Assembly (NCBI RefSeq): GCF_000272005.1
Contig: NZ_AKKU01000012.1
Location: 62,001 to 126,000, forward strand
From: Alishewanella agri BL06
GTDB taxonomy: Bacteria; Pseudomonadota; Gammaproteobacteria; Enterobacterales; Alteromonadaceae
Direction: 5' to 3'
DNA: 64,000 bases
This document shows positions 44,477-54,123 of this stretch, in pieces; positions within the stretch are counted from its first letter, which is position 1; each line of letters opens with the position of its first letter. The notes below the pieces were generated by a model, which worked only from the letters and a program-made list of their open reading frames with translations, had not been told where the DNA came from and made no database searches. The position numbers and the translations under genes were made by a program.

Positions 44477-45736
44477 TTATAAATCAATAAGAAGTTTAAC
44501 CAGCTCGTTTGCATCGGGCTGATCAGACTGTAATAACTGCCGGATGGTTCTGGTGGGGCTGTGCATTAACCTGTTGCTCAGTTTGGTTGCCAGCTCGGCC
44601 AACACCTTATCAGAATCCTGCCCGGCAGCCAGTTGCTTTTGTGCCCGCAGCACCAGTTCCTGTTTTATTTCTTCGCAGCGCTGCCGGTACTCGCGTAACC
44701 AATCGGCTTTATCCTGCAGCTGCAGCCATTGCATAAAGTCACTGGCACCATCTGCAATCATGACACCAGCTTGTTCAGCGGCCTGCTGGCGGTTATTCAG
44801 ATTTTGCGCCACTATGCTCTGCAAGTCGTCTACCGTATACAGATAAGCGTCTTCCAGCTCGGTAACCTGCTCTTCAATATCCCGCGGTACCGCTAAGTCG
44901 ACGAGAAACATCGGCTTATGCCTGCGTTGCTTCAGCGCATGTTCCACCATGCCTTTACCGACGATAGGCAAGGTACTGGCGGTAGAGGAAATCACGATAT
45001 CGGCTTCATGCAGCCGCGCCGGTACCTGTGCCAGAGTAAGCACCTGGGCATTAAACTGTTTTGCCAGTGTCTCTGCCCGTTCATAAGTACGATTGGCAAC
45101 ACTGAGCTGCGTTGCGCCCTGTTCTGTCAGGTGGCGAGCTACCAGTTCAATGGTTTCGCCAGCACCAATCAGCAGCACCCGAACTTGTTCCAGCTTACCA
45201 AAGATTTGTTTCGCTAACGTCACCGCCGCAAAAGCAACAGATACGGCGTTGGCACCAATATCGGTCTCAGTACGCACCTCTTTTGCCACCGCAAAGGTTT
45301 TTTGAAACAGCCGTTCAAACTGCGGGTTGATAGTGCCGGCTTGCCGTGACTGGTTATAGGCCTGTTTCACCTGCCCCAGAATTTGCGGCTCGCCCAATAC
45401 CAGGGAATCCAACCCAGCCGCAACCCGCATCAGATGCTTTACCGCTTCCTGCTCCTGATACAAGTACAAATGCTGTTGTAATTCCTGTAGCTTTAATTGG
45501 TGAAAGCCTGCCAGCCAGTGCAGCACCTGTTCAGCTTGCTCGGCAGCACCACTGAAATACAGCTCGGTGCGATTACAGGTCGACAAAATCACGGCGTCGT
45601 TAATCTGCAGCTGGGTTGCCAGCTGATGCAGCGCATCCGGCACCTGCTCCGGTGCAAAGGCCAGCTTTTCGCGCAGCGCCACCGGTGCCGTTTTGTGATT
45701 AATGCCTAGTGCAAAAATGGTGTTCACCTGTATCAT
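44477..45736 (-). CDS. hemA: glutamyl-tRNA reductase
   Basis: 419 residues. The catalytic Cys is in VILSTCNRTELYF, the substrate region is LVLGEPQILGQVKQAY and the NADPH-binding motif is VLLIGAGETIELVARHL. It makes glutamate-1-semialdehyde, the first step of tetrapyrrole synthesis. It is the first gene of the leftward unit and is divergent from lolB. Confidence 0.96.
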   Translation of the reverse strand: MIQVNTIFALGINHKTAPVALREKLAFAPEQVPDALHQLATQLQINDAVILSTCNRTELYFSGAAEQAEQVLHWLAGFHQLKLQELQQHLYLYQEQEAVKHLMRVAAGLDSLVLGEPQILGQVKQAYNQSRQAGTINPQFERLFQKTFAVAKEVRTETDIGANAVSVAFAAVTLAKQIFGKLEQVRVLLIGAGETIELVARHLTEQGATQLSVANRTYERAETLAKQFNAQVLTLAQVPARLHEADIVISSTASTLPIVGKGMVEHALKQRRHKPMFLVDLAVPRDIEEQVTELEDAYLYTVDDLQSIVAQNLNNRQQAAEQAGVMIADGASDFMQWLQLQDKADWLREYRQRCEEIKQELVLRAQKQLAAGQDSDKVLAELATKLSNRLMHSPTRTIRQLLQSDQPDANELVKLLIDL

Positions 45737-45817
45737 TACCTGGTAGGGGGCGAATTGTACGAAAAAGCCCGAACTAAGAAAAGCAAAAGCAGAAAAGCAA
45801 CCACAAAGGACGATAGC

Positions 45818-46426
45818 TTGAGTGTAATCTTCAGAAAGTTGGCTCTGCTGGCCATTTTTTTATTCGCCAGTGCCTGTAGCACGACCAAAAATTTACCCGG
45901 ACAGACCGAAGTGCTGCCGCAACAACAGCGCCAACAGCAATTGGCCGCGCTGCATAACTTTACTGTGCAAGCTGCCGTTGGTATTAAATCACCGGCCGAA
46001 TCGGTGAGCGGTAATTTACGCTGGCAACAACAGGATGCCAGCGCCTATCAGGCGCGGCTGGCTAATATGCTTGGCATCAGTTTATTCGAATTAACCGCCA
46101 ACGCAGAACTTACCGAGCTGTTAGTGCGTGGTGAACGCTACCAGGCAGCCGACGCCAGTAACTTACTGTGGCAACTGGCGGGCTGGTCGATTCCGCTGCA
46201 TGATATGGCACTGTGGTTACGCGGCTTACCCGGCGATTCAGCCACTGAGCTGCAGTATGATACGGCTGGCCGGCTGGTAAGTTTTAACCTGACCGACAGC
46301 ACAGGTATTCGCTGGCAGTTGACCTATCGCAGCTTTTTCGACGATGCATTATCGTTACCAAAACAACTACAACTGCAAAGCGCTGATACGCAAGTCAGGT
46401 TAGTGATCCGGAGCTGGCAGTTATGA
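45818..46426 (+). CDS. lolB: outer-membrane lipoprotein LolB
   Basis: I prefer TTG 45818, with AAGGA 7 bp upstream, giving 202 residues (207 in E. coli); the frame opens at 45755 but its first 21 residues are polar and basic, unlike a signal. The lipobox is ASAC (FASACSTTKN). LolB takes lipoproteins from LolA and inserts them in the outer membrane. The stop overlaps ispE (ATGA), forming the usual lolB-ispE-prs unit. Confidence 0.9.
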   Translation: MSVIFRKLALLAIFLFASACSTTKNLPGQTEVLPQQQRQQQLAALHNFTVQAAVGIKSPAESVSGNLRWQQQDASAYQARLANMLGISLFELTANAELTELLVRGERYQAADASNLLWQLAGWSIPLHDMALWLRGLPGDSATELQYDTAGRLVSFNLTDSTGIRWQLTYRSFFDDALSLPKQLQLQSADTQVRLVIRSWQL

Positions 46427-47292
46427 CCCTGACCTTACCCGCGGTAGCGAAGCTGAATTTATTTTTGCATATCACCGGCAAGCGGCCTGATGGCTACCAT
46501 AATCTGCAAACGCTGTTTCAAATGCTCGATACCGGCGATGTGCTGCACTTTACCCCGAACGAGAGTGGTGAAATCAACCTGAGCTGTGATATCGCCGAGC
46601 TGGCCGGGCAGGATAATCTGATTTACCGCGCAGCCATGTTATTAAAATCTTTGGCCAGTGCCAACGCCGGTTGTCAGATCCGGCTGGAAAAACACCTGCC
46701 GATGGGTGGCGGCCTGGGCGGTGGTTCGTCGGATGCAGCCACCACCTTACATGCACTTAACCTGTTATGGCAGCTGCAATTAACTACCGCAGAACTGGCG
46801 GCACTAGGCCTGAAACTGGGTGCAGACGTGCCGGTTTTTGTGCACGGCCAAACCGCCTTTGCCGAAGGGGTTGGTGAGCACTTACAGCCGGTTTCACTGC
46901 CGGAAAAGACTTATTTGGTCGTGACACCCGCTTGTCATATCAGTACGGCAGCAATATTCCAACACCCTGATTTAAAAAGAGATACACCTAAGATCAGCAT
47001 GACAGAGCTACTTAGCAGCCCATGGCAGAATGACTGCCAGCCGCTGGTCGAACGGCTGTATCCGATTGTTGCAATAACCTTACAGTGGTTGCTAGAATAT
47101 GCGCCGTGTCGAATGACGGGTACTGGCGCCAGTGTGTTCGCCGAATTTCCGGACGCGGCCAGTGCTCAGCATGCCCTAGCGAACCTGCCGGCAAACTGTC
47201 GGGGCTTTATCGCCAGAGGGGTTAATAGGTCGCCATTACTGGCGGCATTAACTGATACCGATTACAGCAACTTGAGCCGCCATTCAGTTTAG
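46423..47292 (+). CDS. ispE: 4-diphosphocytidyl-2-C-methyl-D-erythritol kinase
   Basis: 289 residues of the GHMP kinase family. Substrate motif AVAKLNLFLHITGKRPDGYH at the N-terminus and ATP loop PMGGGLGGGSSDAATTLHAL. It is a step of the MEP isoprenoid pathway. It overlaps lolB by 4 bp and is followed by prs after 91 bp. Confidence 0.96.
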   Translation: MTLTLPAVAKLNLFLHITGKRPDGYHNLQTLFQMLDTGDVLHFTPNESGEINLSCDIAELAGQDNLIYRAAMLLKSLASANAGCQIRLEKHLPMGGGLGGGSSDAATTLHALNLLWQLQLTTAELAALGLKLGADVPVFVHGQTAFAEGVGEHLQPVSLPEKTYLVVTPACHISTAAIFQHPDLKRDTPKISMTELLSSPWQNDCQPLVERLYPIVAITLQWLLEYAPCRMTGTGASVFAEFPDAASAQHALANLPANCRGFIARGVNRSPLLAALTDTDYSNLSRHSV

Positions 47293-47383
47293 CCGTTGCC
47301 GGAGTATTTTTTCCGGCAGCAACTATACTCAACAGCGGCTTTTATGATTAAACCGGACTCACAACTGCCCTGAGGATCCTACC

Positions 47384-48328
47384 GTGCCCGACATGAAGGT
47401 TTTCGCTGGTAACGCCATACCAGATCTTGCCAACAAAATCGCCAGCCGTCTTTACATCAAACTGGGAGATGCCGCTGTCGGTCGCTTCAGTGATGGCGAA
47501 GTCAGTGTGCAAATCAACGAAAATGTACGCGGTTCAGACGTCTTTATTATCCAGTCTACCTGTGCCCCTACTAACGACAATCTGATGGAGCTGATTGTCA
47601 TTGTTGACGCCTTACGTCGCGCGTCAGCCGGCCGGATCACAGCAGTGATTCCTTACTTCGGTTATGCCCGTCAGGATCGCCGGGTACGTTCTGCCCGGGT
47701 GCCGATTACTGCCAAAGTAGTGGCGGACTTTTTATCCAGCGTTGGCGTGGACCGGGTATTAACCGTCGACCTGCATGCCGAGCAAATTCAGGGGTTCTTT
47801 GATGTACCGGTAGATAACGTCTTTGCAACGCCGGTGCTGCTGGATGATATGCGTAAGAAAACACTGGAAGCCCCAGTGGTCGTATCGCCGGATATTGGCG
47901 GTGTAGTGCGTGCCCGTGCGGTAGCTAAACTGCTGAATGACGCCGACTTAGCGATTATCGATAAGCGCCGGCCAAAGGCCAACGTCTCTCAGGTAATGCA
48001 TATTATCGGTGATGTAAAAGACCGCGACTGTATTATTGTTGACGATATGATTGATACCGGCGGCACCCTGTGTAAGGCGGCGGAAGCACTGAAAGAACAA
48101 GGCGCCAAGCGGGTATTTGCTTACGCTACCCACGCGGTCTTCTCTGGCCGGGCGCCGGAAATTATCAGTGACTCCGTCATTGATGAACTGATCGTCACCG
48201 ATACGATTCCACTGTCTGCGGCAATGCGTGCCATTCCGAAAGTACGGCAGCTGACATTAAGTGATCTGATCGCAGAATGTATCCGTCGGATCAGTAACGA
48301 AGAATCCATTTCGGCAATGTTTGATTAA
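47384..48328 (+). CDS. prs: ribose-phosphate pyrophosphokinase
   Basis: 314 residues from GTG 47384 ([15 protein letters not shown], matching the E. coli N-terminus). Catalytic and PRPP motifs: [37 protein letters not shown] and [13 protein letters not shown]. It makes PRPP for nucleotides, His and Trp. Its downstream terminator has been split by an IS4-family insertion. Confidence 0.97.
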   Translation: MPDMKVFAGNAIPDLANKIASRLYIKLGDAAVGRFSDGEVSVQINENVRGSDVFIIQSTCAPTNDNLMELIVIVDALRRASAGRITAVIPYFGYARQDRRVRSARVPITAKVVADFLSSVGVDRVLTVDLHAEQIQGFFDVPVDNVFATPVLLDDMRKKTLEAPVVVSPDIGGVVRARAVAKLLNDADLAIIDKRRPKANVSQVMHIIGDVKDRDCIIVDDMIDTGGTLCKAAEALKEQGAKRVFAYATHAVFSGRAPEIISDSVIDELIVTDTIPLSAAMRAIPKVRQLTLSDLIAECIRRISNEESISAMFD

Positions 48329-48349
48329 GCCGCGAGCTCAAGTCAGAAA

Positions 48350-48363
48350 AGGCAGGTTATCCT
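48350..48363 (+). terminator. left half of the disrupted prs terminator
   Basis: AGGCAGGTTATCCT at 48350-48363 meets the IS4 left end. Joined to CTGCC and TTTTTT behind the right copy of the duplicated target (49795-49813), it restores GGCAGG-TTAT-CCTGCC-TTTTTT, a textbook terminator. The insertion therefore removed the original T-run from prs. Confidence 0.8.
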
Positions 48364-49794
48364 TAATGCCGGTCAGTTAAGCTGACCGGCATTTTTCTTT
48401 CTAACAGGGTATTTCTGCTTACTCGACTTTATACACCGTGGGTAACATCGCTCTCGTCGTCCAGGTAGTAAGAAGTAAGACGCCATTTCGGTAATATTCA
48501 TCACTACCCGTGGGACTCTTCCTGGCGCAACATAGGGTAATGTCGCTAACTGGAATACGATGTAACTTGCTGATTCTTTGAAGCTCAGCTGACTTGGCGT
48601 GATATCTTTTCCTAACGAGGCAGCCATAAGTACCATCTGATACCGGATCAAGTTATAGGCCAGCAATACTCCCCACAGCTCTTGTTTCACCATATCTGGT
48701 TTTCTTGAGCGCAGTGTGTAGGTATTCTGCAACATTGACTGCTTTATTTCCCTGAAGCCCAGTTCGATTTCCCAGCGGGTCGAGTATAAATCAACAATGT
48801 CAGCGGCAGGAAAACGCATCGGGTCTACCAAAGAGCAGAGTATTTTGACTTCTTTGTCTTTAATGGTTTTAGTCAGCAATCTCGCTTCAATCGTATGCGG
48901 TAAGTCTGCGAATTTCTTGCGTGATTGGGGCGTCGTTGTCAGTCGTACCAGTTGATCCTGTTTGCCCAATGACCGAATGACTTCATACTGTGTATGCTTC
49001 TTCAATGGCAGTAACCAATGGCGTTGTTCACCTGTGCTTTGCCACTTATAAAGCAAACCCAGTGAGTAAAACCCCTTATCGAATATTGTCAGAGAGTTAT
49101 CACTGGTATGAGGGATTAGGTCCTCAGCTAAAATCATCTCATTAGTATCAACACTGTCAAACCGGCTGGCGGTGAGCAAATGGCTCGTTAACTCCATCTG
49201 ACATACCATTCGAATTTGTGGGTAGCAGGCTTCTCCCGTGTGCGACTTCGTTCTGGCGAATGCGGCACTATTCTCGGGTGTATCTTCGGTGCGAAACACG
49301 ACACCATCCACACCTAATAGCGTTAATCCGCACCAATTGGGATGGTCAGCTTGCTGATTCCAATGTCCAGCGGTGAGATTAAATATATGCTCTATCGCTT
49401 CGTAGCCTAAACGCTGCCTGGCCTGTACGACGGCACTTGGCGCAACATAAGGTACTTTGCCTGGCAACAAGATATCCATCTGAGATACAAGCTGTTTTAT
49501 AGACATATTACGAAACAGGGCCATACCCAGTACTGCCCATACCATTTGCTCCATGGGAAGACGGCGAGTTCTGATCGTGGATACACCGGCAATGCTAAGC
49601 CCTGTTTCAATAAGTCCAGGGTCTAAAACATCTGACAAACTATCAAAGTCAACGGTATGACTATTTACTAAAACGGTTTCCAGCGCTTGGCTAATATGCA
49701 TAAAAAAAGCCTACAGAGTTCATTCTGTAGGCCTTTATATACCAACTACTGGATCGGTCAACCGATCTGAAAAGCTATTAACTGATCGGCATTA
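48364..49794. mobile_element. IS4-family insertion sequence, intact
   Basis: 1431 bp. Terminal inverted repeats are TAATGCCGGTCAGTTAAG at the left and the complement of ATTAACTGATCGGCATTA at the right, close to those of IS4. A perfect 10-bp direct repeat AGGTTATCCT flanks it (48354-48363 and 49795-49804). One complete transposase gene lies inside on the - strand. Confidence 0.93.
48373..49701 (-). CDS. IS4-family transposase
   Basis: 442 residues, the same length as the E. coli IS4 transposase. DDE motifs: Asp in [12 protein letters not shown], Asp in [12 protein letters not shown], Glu in [16 protein letters not shown] (the YREK-type signature). The N-terminal IS4 domain includes [20 protein letters not shown]. 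The gene has no frameshift, and with intact repeats and target duplication the element appears recent and possibly active. Confidence 0.95.
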   Translation of the reverse strand: MHISQALETVLVNSHTVDFDSLSDVLDPGLIETGLSIAGVSTIRTRRLPMEQMVWAVLGMALFRNMSIKQLVSQMDILLPGKVPYVAPSAVVQARQRLGYEAIEHIFNLTAGHWNQQADHPNWCGLTLLGVDGVVFRTEDTPENSAAFARTKSHTGEACYPQIRMVCQMELTSHLLTASRFDSVDTNEMILAEDLIPHTSDNSLTIFDKGFYSLGLLYKWQSTGEQRHWLLPLKKHTQYEVIRSLGKQDQLVRLTTTPQSRKKFADLPHTIEARLLTKTIKDKEVKILCSLVDPMRFPAADIVDLYSTRWEIELGFREIKQSMLQNTYTLRSRKPDMVKQELWGVLLAYNLIRYQMVLMAASLGKDITPSQLSFKESASYIVFQLATLPYVAPGRVPRVVMNITEMASYFLLPGRRERCYPRCIKSSKQKYPVRKKNAGQLN

Positions 49795-49831
49795 AGGTTA
49801 TCCTGCCTTTTTTATTGGCAACAGCTTTTAT

Positions 49832-49860
49832 TTGCAGCAACCAGACGCTGGTGGTAAGAT
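49832..49860 (+). promoter_or_regulatory. rplY promoter
   Basis: TTGCAG (49832-49837) and TAAGAT (49855-49860) are 17 bp apart. The promoter lies downstream of the IS4 element and is untouched by it. Confidence 0.65.
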
Positions 49861-49885
49861 GTCGCGCCTTTTAAAGGGGCAACAG

Positions 49886-49910
49886 GTTATGGCTGGTCGC
49901 AAGCCATAAC
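49886..49910 (+). promoter_or_regulatory. hairpin in the rplY leader, possible L25 autoregulatory site
   Basis: A perfect 9-bp stem GTTATGGCT/AGCCATAAC with a seven-base loop sits 25 bp before the rplY start. In E. coli L25 represses its own mRNA through structured 5' leader RNA; this hairpin is a candidate for the same control. Only the hairpin is directly seen. Confidence 0.45.
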
Positions 49911-49934
49911 AAATTCTAATTTTTGGAGTACATC

Positions 49935-50540
49935 ATGTCTGATGCAATTTTTACCTTGAATGCAGAAGTCCGCAGTGACTTGGGGAAAGGTGCGAGCCGC
50001 CGCCTGCGTCACGCTGACAAAGTGCCAGCGATCATCTACGGTGGTCACCAGCCAGCACTGTCTATCACCTTAGATCACTCTAAGTTGTTAAAAGCACAAA
50101 GCTTCGAAGCTTTCTACTCACACATTCTGACTATCAATGTTGGCGGTGAAGAAGTTAAAGCTATCGTTAAAGCAATGCAACGTCACCCGTTCAAGCCAAA
50201 AGTACTGCACGTTGACTTCCAACGCGTAGAAGCTGGCCACGAGCTGCACACTACTGTTCCGGTTCACTTCCTGAACGAAGATGCTGCTGGTAAGAAAGGC
50301 GGTGTAGTAGTACACGGTCTGAACGAAGTTGAAATCACCTGTTTACCACAGGATCTGCCAGAGTTTATCGAAGTTGACCTGGCCGATGTCGCTGTAGGTG
50401 TTACTCTGCACCTGTCTGATATCAAAGCACCAAAAGGCGTTAAGTTTGTTCAGTTAACCAAAGGCGAAGGTCATGACCTGCCAGTAGTTTCTGTAAACAA
50501 ACCAGCTGGTAAAGCTGAAGAAGAAACTGCCGCTGAGTAA
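49935..50540 (+). CDS. rplY: 50S ribosomal protein L25 (long CTC form)
   Basis: ATG 49935, preceded by GGAG at 7 bp, gives 201 residues. The N-terminal L25 domain ([27 protein letters not shown]) binds 5S rRNA; a C-terminal CTC/TL5 beta domain (about 95-190) is added and ends in an acidic tail. E. coli L25 lacks this extension, but it is common elsewhere. It precedes pth with a 1-bp overlap. Confidence 0.96.
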   Translation: MSDAIFTLNAEVRSDLGKGASRRLRHADKVPAIIYGGHQPALSITLDHSKLLKAQSFEAFYSHILTINVGGEEVKAIVKAMQRHPFKPKVLHVDFQRVEAGHELHTTVPVHFLNEDAAGKKGGVVVHGLNEVEITCLPQDLPEFIEVDLADVAVGVTLHLSDIKAPKGVKFVQLTKGEGHDLPVVSVNKPAGKAEEETAAE

Positions 50541-51142
50541 TGTCTGACTCTGTTCAGCCTGCTGTGCAGTTAATCGTGGGCCTGGGTAATCCAGGCCCCG
50601 AATATCAATACACCCGGCACAATGCCGGCGTCTGGTTTGTGGAACAACTCGCCCGCACCTACAACTGTAACCTGAAACCCGAAGCCAAATTTTTTGGCAT
50701 GACTGGCAAATTTATGTTAGCCGGGCAGGAATACAAGCTGTTAGTGCCAACCACCTATATGAATTTAAGCGGCAAAGCCGTATTGGCCATGGCACAGTTT
50801 TATAAACTGGCACCAGAGCAAATTCTGGTGGTGCATGATGAACTGGCGTTACCGCCGGGCAGTGCCAAGTTTAAATTCGCTGGTGGTCATGCCGGCCATA
50901 ATGGTCTGCGCGATATCACCAGCAAACTGGGCAATAATCCGAATTTCTATCGTTTGCGCTTAGGCATCGGCCACCCGGGCCACAAAGATCAGGTCACTGG
51001 CTTTGTACTGGGTAAGGCATCTGCCAGCGAACAAAAACTGATCGACCAGAGCATAGAGGAAGCTGTCGCCTGCTTTGCTATACTGGCACGCGACGGTCTG
51101 GTAAAAGCCCAGAGCCGTTTACACAGCTTTCAGGCCAGCTAA
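50540..51142 (+). CDS. pth: peptidyl-tRNA hydrolase
   Basis: 200 residues. Conserved [20 protein letters not shown] with the catalytic His, [11 protein letters not shown], and [20 protein letters not shown]. It releases tRNA from peptidyl-tRNA that has dropped off ribosomes. The start overlaps the rplY stop (TAATG). Confidence 0.96.
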   Translation: MSDSVQPAVQLIVGLGNPGPEYQYTRHNAGVWFVEQLARTYNCNLKPEAKFFGMTGKFMLAGQEYKLLVPTTYMNLSGKAVLAMAQFYKLAPEQILVVHDELALPPGSAKFKFAGGHAGHNGLRDITSKLGNNPNFYRLRLGIGHPGHKDQVTGFVLGKASASEQKLIDQSIEEAVACFAILARDGLVKAQSRLHSFQAS

Positions 51143-51174
51143 GCTGGCCCCACCGCAGATTAAAGGATACATTC

Positions 51175-52266
51175 ATGGGTTTTAAATGTGGCATCGTAGG
51201 TTTACCTAACGTTGGTAAATCAACTTTATTCAACGCCTTAACTAAGGCTGGTATCGAAGCAGCTAACTTCCCGTTCTGTACCATTGAGCCAAACACCGGC
51301 GTGGTCCCGGTACCGGATCTGCGGTTGGATAAACTGGCGCAAATCGTTAACCCACAGCGCGTGATCCCCACCACCATGGAATTCGTTGATATCGCCGGCC
51401 TGGTGAAAGGCGCGTCTAAAGGCGAAGGTTTAGGCAATAAATTTCTGGCCAATATCCGCGAAACCGATGCTATCGGCCATGTGGTACGCTGCTTTGACGA
51501 TGAAAATATTATCCACGTTGCCGGCAAAATTGACCCGGCTGACGATATCGATACCATTAATATGGAACTGGTGCTGTCGGATATGGACAGTGCCGAACGA
51601 GCCATTTTACGGGTACAGAAAAAAGCCAAAGGCGGCGATAAAGACGCCAAAGCCGAACTGGCAGTGCTGGAAAAAGTAAAAGCTCACCTGGAAAACGGTT
51701 TAACGCTGCGTCAGCTGGAGCTGGATAAAGAAGAAAAGGCACTGATTGCCTATATGAACTTCTTAACCATTAAGCCAACCATGTATATCGCCAACGTACT
51801 GGAAGATGGTTTTGACAATAACCCGCATCTGGATGTAGTGCGCGGCATCGCTGCCAAAGAAGGCGCCATCGTAGTACCGGTTTGCGCCGCTATCGAATCA
51901 GAAATCGCCGAGCTGGACGATGAAGAAAAAGCCGAGTTTATGGCCGATATGGGTCTGGAAGAGCCAGGCCTGAACCGCGTGATCCGCGGTGGTTACTCAC
52001 TGTTAAACCTGCATACCTACTTTACGGCCGGTGTGAAAGAAGTACGGGCCTGGACTGTTGCTGTCGGTGCCACAGCACCTCAAGCTGCAGGCGTGATTCA
52101 CACTGACTTTGAAAAAGGCTTTATCCGTGCAGAAGTGGTGTCTTACGATGACTTCGTGCAGTACAACGGTGAAGCCGGTGCCAAAGAAGCTGGGAAATGG
52201 CGTCTGGAAGGTAAAGATTACATCGTTAAAGATGGCGATGTGATGCATTTCCGCTTTAACGTCTAA
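51175..52266 (+). CDS. ychF: redox-regulated ATPase YchF (Obg family)
   Basis: 363 residues. Walker [15 protein letters not shown], switch region [32 protein letters not shown], and a C-terminal TGS domain (about 280-363). YchF binds ribosomes and hydrolyses ATP rather than GTP, which fits the absence of a classical NKxD motif. It follows pth, the usual order, and a terminator follows. Confidence 0.97.
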   Translation: MGFKCGIVGLPNVGKSTLFNALTKAGIEAANFPFCTIEPNTGVVPVPDLRLDKLAQIVNPQRVIPTTMEFVDIAGLVKGASKGEGLGNKFLANIRETDAIGHVVRCFDDENIIHVAGKIDPADDIDTINMELVLSDMDSAERAILRVQKKAKGGDKDAKAELAVLEKVKAHLENGLTLRQLELDKEEKALIAYMNFLTIKPTMYIANVLEDGFDNNPHLDVVRGIAAKEGAIVVPVCAAIESEIAELDDEEKAEFMADMGLEEPGLNRVIRGGYSLLNLHTYFTAGVKEVRAWTVAVGATAPQAAGVIHTDFEKGFIRAEVVSYDDFVQYNGEAGAKEAGKWRLEGKDYIVKDGDVMHFRFNV

Positions 52267-52297
52267 GCGCTTTTTCGTTACCAAAGTACAGATTAAG

Positions 52298-52320
52298 AGC
52301 CGGGTTTACCCGGCTTTTTG
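52298..52320 (+). terminator. intrinsic terminator of ychF
   Basis: Stem AGCCGGG/CCCGGCT, loop TTTA, then TTTTTG. Confidence 0.88.
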
Positions 52321-52413
52321 CTATCTTTTGCTAGGCTTTTCACGCTATTCCAGCCCTACTGCATAGAAATTCGGCAAACAAGCAGGCAGAACCGGAATAT
52401 GCGAAAAAAACGG

Positions 52414-52442
52414 TTGACGCTATTTCTTCAGATCAGCATAAT
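52414..52442 (+). promoter_or_regulatory. promoter of the tRNA-Met/Leu/Gln/Gln operon
   Basis: TTGACG (52414-52419) and CATAAT (52437-52442) are exactly 17 bp apart, followed by ACGCGCC, a GC-rich discriminator typical of stable RNA promoters under stringent control. Confidence 0.85.
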
Positions 52443-52472
52443 ACGCGCCACTTGCTTAGGACAAGTTTACGT

Positions 52473-52549
52473 GGCTACATAGCTCAGCTGGTTAGAGCAC
52501 AGCACTCATAATGCTGGGGTCGCAGGTTCGATTCCCGCTGTAGCCACCA
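52473..52549 (+). tRNA. tRNA-Met(CAT), elongator type
   Basis: 77 bases with CCA. Acceptor GGCTACA/TGTAGCC is fully paired, as in elongator rather than initiator tRNA-Met; anticodon CAT in CTCATAA. Confidence 0.93.
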
Positions 52550-52568
52550 CTTTACTTTTCTCATGCAT

Positions 52569-52653
52569 GCGGAAGTGGCGAAATTGGTAGACGCACTGGA
52601 TTTAGGTTCCAGCGCCGCGAGGCGTAAGAGTTCGAGTCTCTTCTTCCGCACCA
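52569..52653 (+). tRNA. tRNA-Leu(TAG)
   Basis: 85 bases with CCA and a long variable arm (GCGCCGCGAGGCGT region), typical of tRNA-Leu; anticodon TAG in ATTTAGG. Confidence 0.95.
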
Positions 52654-52680
52654 TCCTAAACAAGTAGCTGTAGTTTCTGC

Positions 52681-52755
52681 AGGGGCGTAGCCAAGCGGTA
52701 AGGCAGCGGGTTTTGATCCCGCCATGCGTTGGTTCGAATCCAGCCGCCCCTGCCA
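52681..52755 (+). tRNA. tRNA-Gln(TTG)
   Basis: 75 bases with CCA; acceptor AGGGGCG/CGCCCCT, anticodon TTG in TTTTGAT. The same sequence recurs at 52775-52849. Confidence 0.95.
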
Positions 52756-52774
52756 TTAACTCAGAATTCCCAGT

Positions 52775-52849
52775 AGGGGCGTAGCCAAGCGGTAAGGCAG
52801 CGGGTTTTGATCCCGCCATGCGTTGGTTCGAATCCAGCCGCCCCTGCCA
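52775..52849 (+). tRNA. tRNA-Gln(TTG), second copy
   Basis: The same sequence as the copy at 52681; a short spacer separates them. It is the last tRNA before the terminator. Confidence 0.95.
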
Positions 52850-52859
52850 TTATTTAGAG

Positions 52860-52889
52860 AACCCGACCATGTGTCGGGTTTTCGCTTTT
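52860..52889 (+). terminator. terminator of the tRNA-Met/Leu/Gln/Gln operon
   Basis: Stem AACCCGAC/GTCGGGTT, loop CATGT, then TTCGCTTTTT. Confidence 0.85.
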
Positions 52890-52981
52890 TGGTGTTTAAG
52901 CAACTCTCGTTTGGTTTCGATCTATCCTGACGCCTCACCGATATTTGTTAAGCCCTTAGCTGCGGTAGAATTTTCGTAACA

Positions 52982-52997
52982 GCAGCAGGGATGCTGC
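52982..52997 (+). repeat. isolated AGGGAT-loop hairpin, degenerate relative of the 88-bp repeats
   Basis: GCAGC-AGGGAT-GCTGC is a perfect 5-bp stem around the hexaloop also seen in the repeats at 54480 and 54698. It is followed by GGAG and a second AGGGAT (53015-53020), the same order as in the 88-bp element, but the outer closing arms are missing. The rest of 52890-53028 shows nothing further. Confidence 0.5.
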
Positions 52998-53100
52998 GGA
53001 GGCTGACAGGGCACAGGGATGATGAGATGGACACCTCAAGTGAAATCGGCGTCACAATGCGCCATTATTGATGTGTTAACCGTCAATAAGTTTACATGAG

Positions 53101-54123
53101 GTGTCCAACATGAAAGTTACACTAATTGGAATCGATTTAGCAAAAAGTATTTTTCAGCTCTGTGGCGTCAATCAGGCAGGTAAAGCCGTTTTTAATCGTA
53201 CTATTAAACGTAAGGATTTGCTGGCATTGTTAGCTGATTACCCAGATGCAACCATTGCAATGGAAGCCTGCTCTGGTTCAAATTACTGGGGGCGCACTTT
53301 AGAAGCGCTTGGCTTTAAGGTGTTACTTATCCCGCCTATTCATGTAAAGCCTTTTGTCAAAGGCAACAAAAATGACCGTAATGATGCTTTCGCGATTACT
53401 GAAGCGGCAAGGCGCCCCAATATGCACTTCGTCAGACCCCGTAGTCTTGAGCAAACCGATATGATGATAGTGCATAAACTCCGGAAACGTCGGGTGGATG
53501 CTCGCACGGCTTTGATAAATCAACTGCGCGGCTTGTTAAATGAATATGGCATTATCTTCGCAACCGGCAGAACGTCGTTAAAAAATGCGTTGTCTGATTT
53601 ATTGGAAGATGCAGAAAATGGCCTTACTAGCGCAGCACGAGCACTTATCGGTGATATCCAACAAGAATGGGCATCACTAGATGCGGTTATTGACCGGTTA
53701 GATAAACATATTAAAACTCAGGCCCAAACCAACCCCAATGCCAAGAGATTGATGACCATTCGTGGTGTAGGTGAAAAGACGGCTACGACAGCTCTCGCAT
53801 TTGCGGGTGATGGTAAAGCTTACAAAAATGGTCGGCACTTTTCGGCTAATCTTGGATTAGTCCCTAAAGAGCATTCCAGCGGAGGGAAGCAAAAACTGGC
53901 AGGCATAACCAAACGTGGTAATGCCTATTTACGCAATATGCTGATTCAAGGAGCCTGGAGCGTTCTGCGTAATGCCGACAACAATAACGATAGGCTATCT
54001 AGCTGGGCGAGAAAAGTGACTGAACGTCGCGGTAAGCACAAAGCAGTTGTTGCTATAGCCAACAAGCTCGCTCGAATTATCTGGTCCGTGCTTTATCACC
54101 AGCAAGAGTATCAACCAGGCTAA
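53101..54123 (+). CDS. IS110-family transposase (DEDD)
   Basis: 340 residues from GTG 53101, or 337 from ATG 53110 (MKVTLIGIDLAKSIFQLCGV). The N-terminal RuvC-like DEDD domain shows GIDLAK, AMEACSGSNYWGR and KNDRNDAFAITEAARRPNM. The C-terminal transposase_20 domain contains RLMTIRGVGEKTATTALAFA and the SSGGKQKLAGITKRGNAYLR segment with the catalytic Ser region. These enzymes use a structured non-coding RNA from the element to choose the target. The GAGG before ATG 53110 lies in one arm of a 10-bp inverted repeat. Confidence 0.94.
   Translation: MSNMKVTLIGIDLAKSIFQLCGVNQAGKAVFNRTIKRKDLLALLADYPDATIAMEACSGSNYWGRTLEALGFKVLLIPPIHVKPFVKGNKNDRNDAFAITEAARRPNMHFVRPRSLEQTDMMIVHKLRKRRVDARTALINQLRGLLNEYGIIFATGRTSLKNALSDLLEDAENGLTSAARALIGDIQQEWASLDAVIDRLDKHIKTQAQTNPNAKRLMTIRGVGEKTATTALAFAGDGKAYKNGRHFSANLGLVPKEHSSGGKQKLAGITKRGNAYLRNMLIQGAWSVLRNADNNNDRLSSWARKVTERRGKHKAVVAIANKLARIIWSVLYHQQEYQPG

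Noticed and set aside
52484..52938. ORFs on the - strand over the tRNA genes
   Set aside because: They are antisense to four clear tRNA genes and their terminator.
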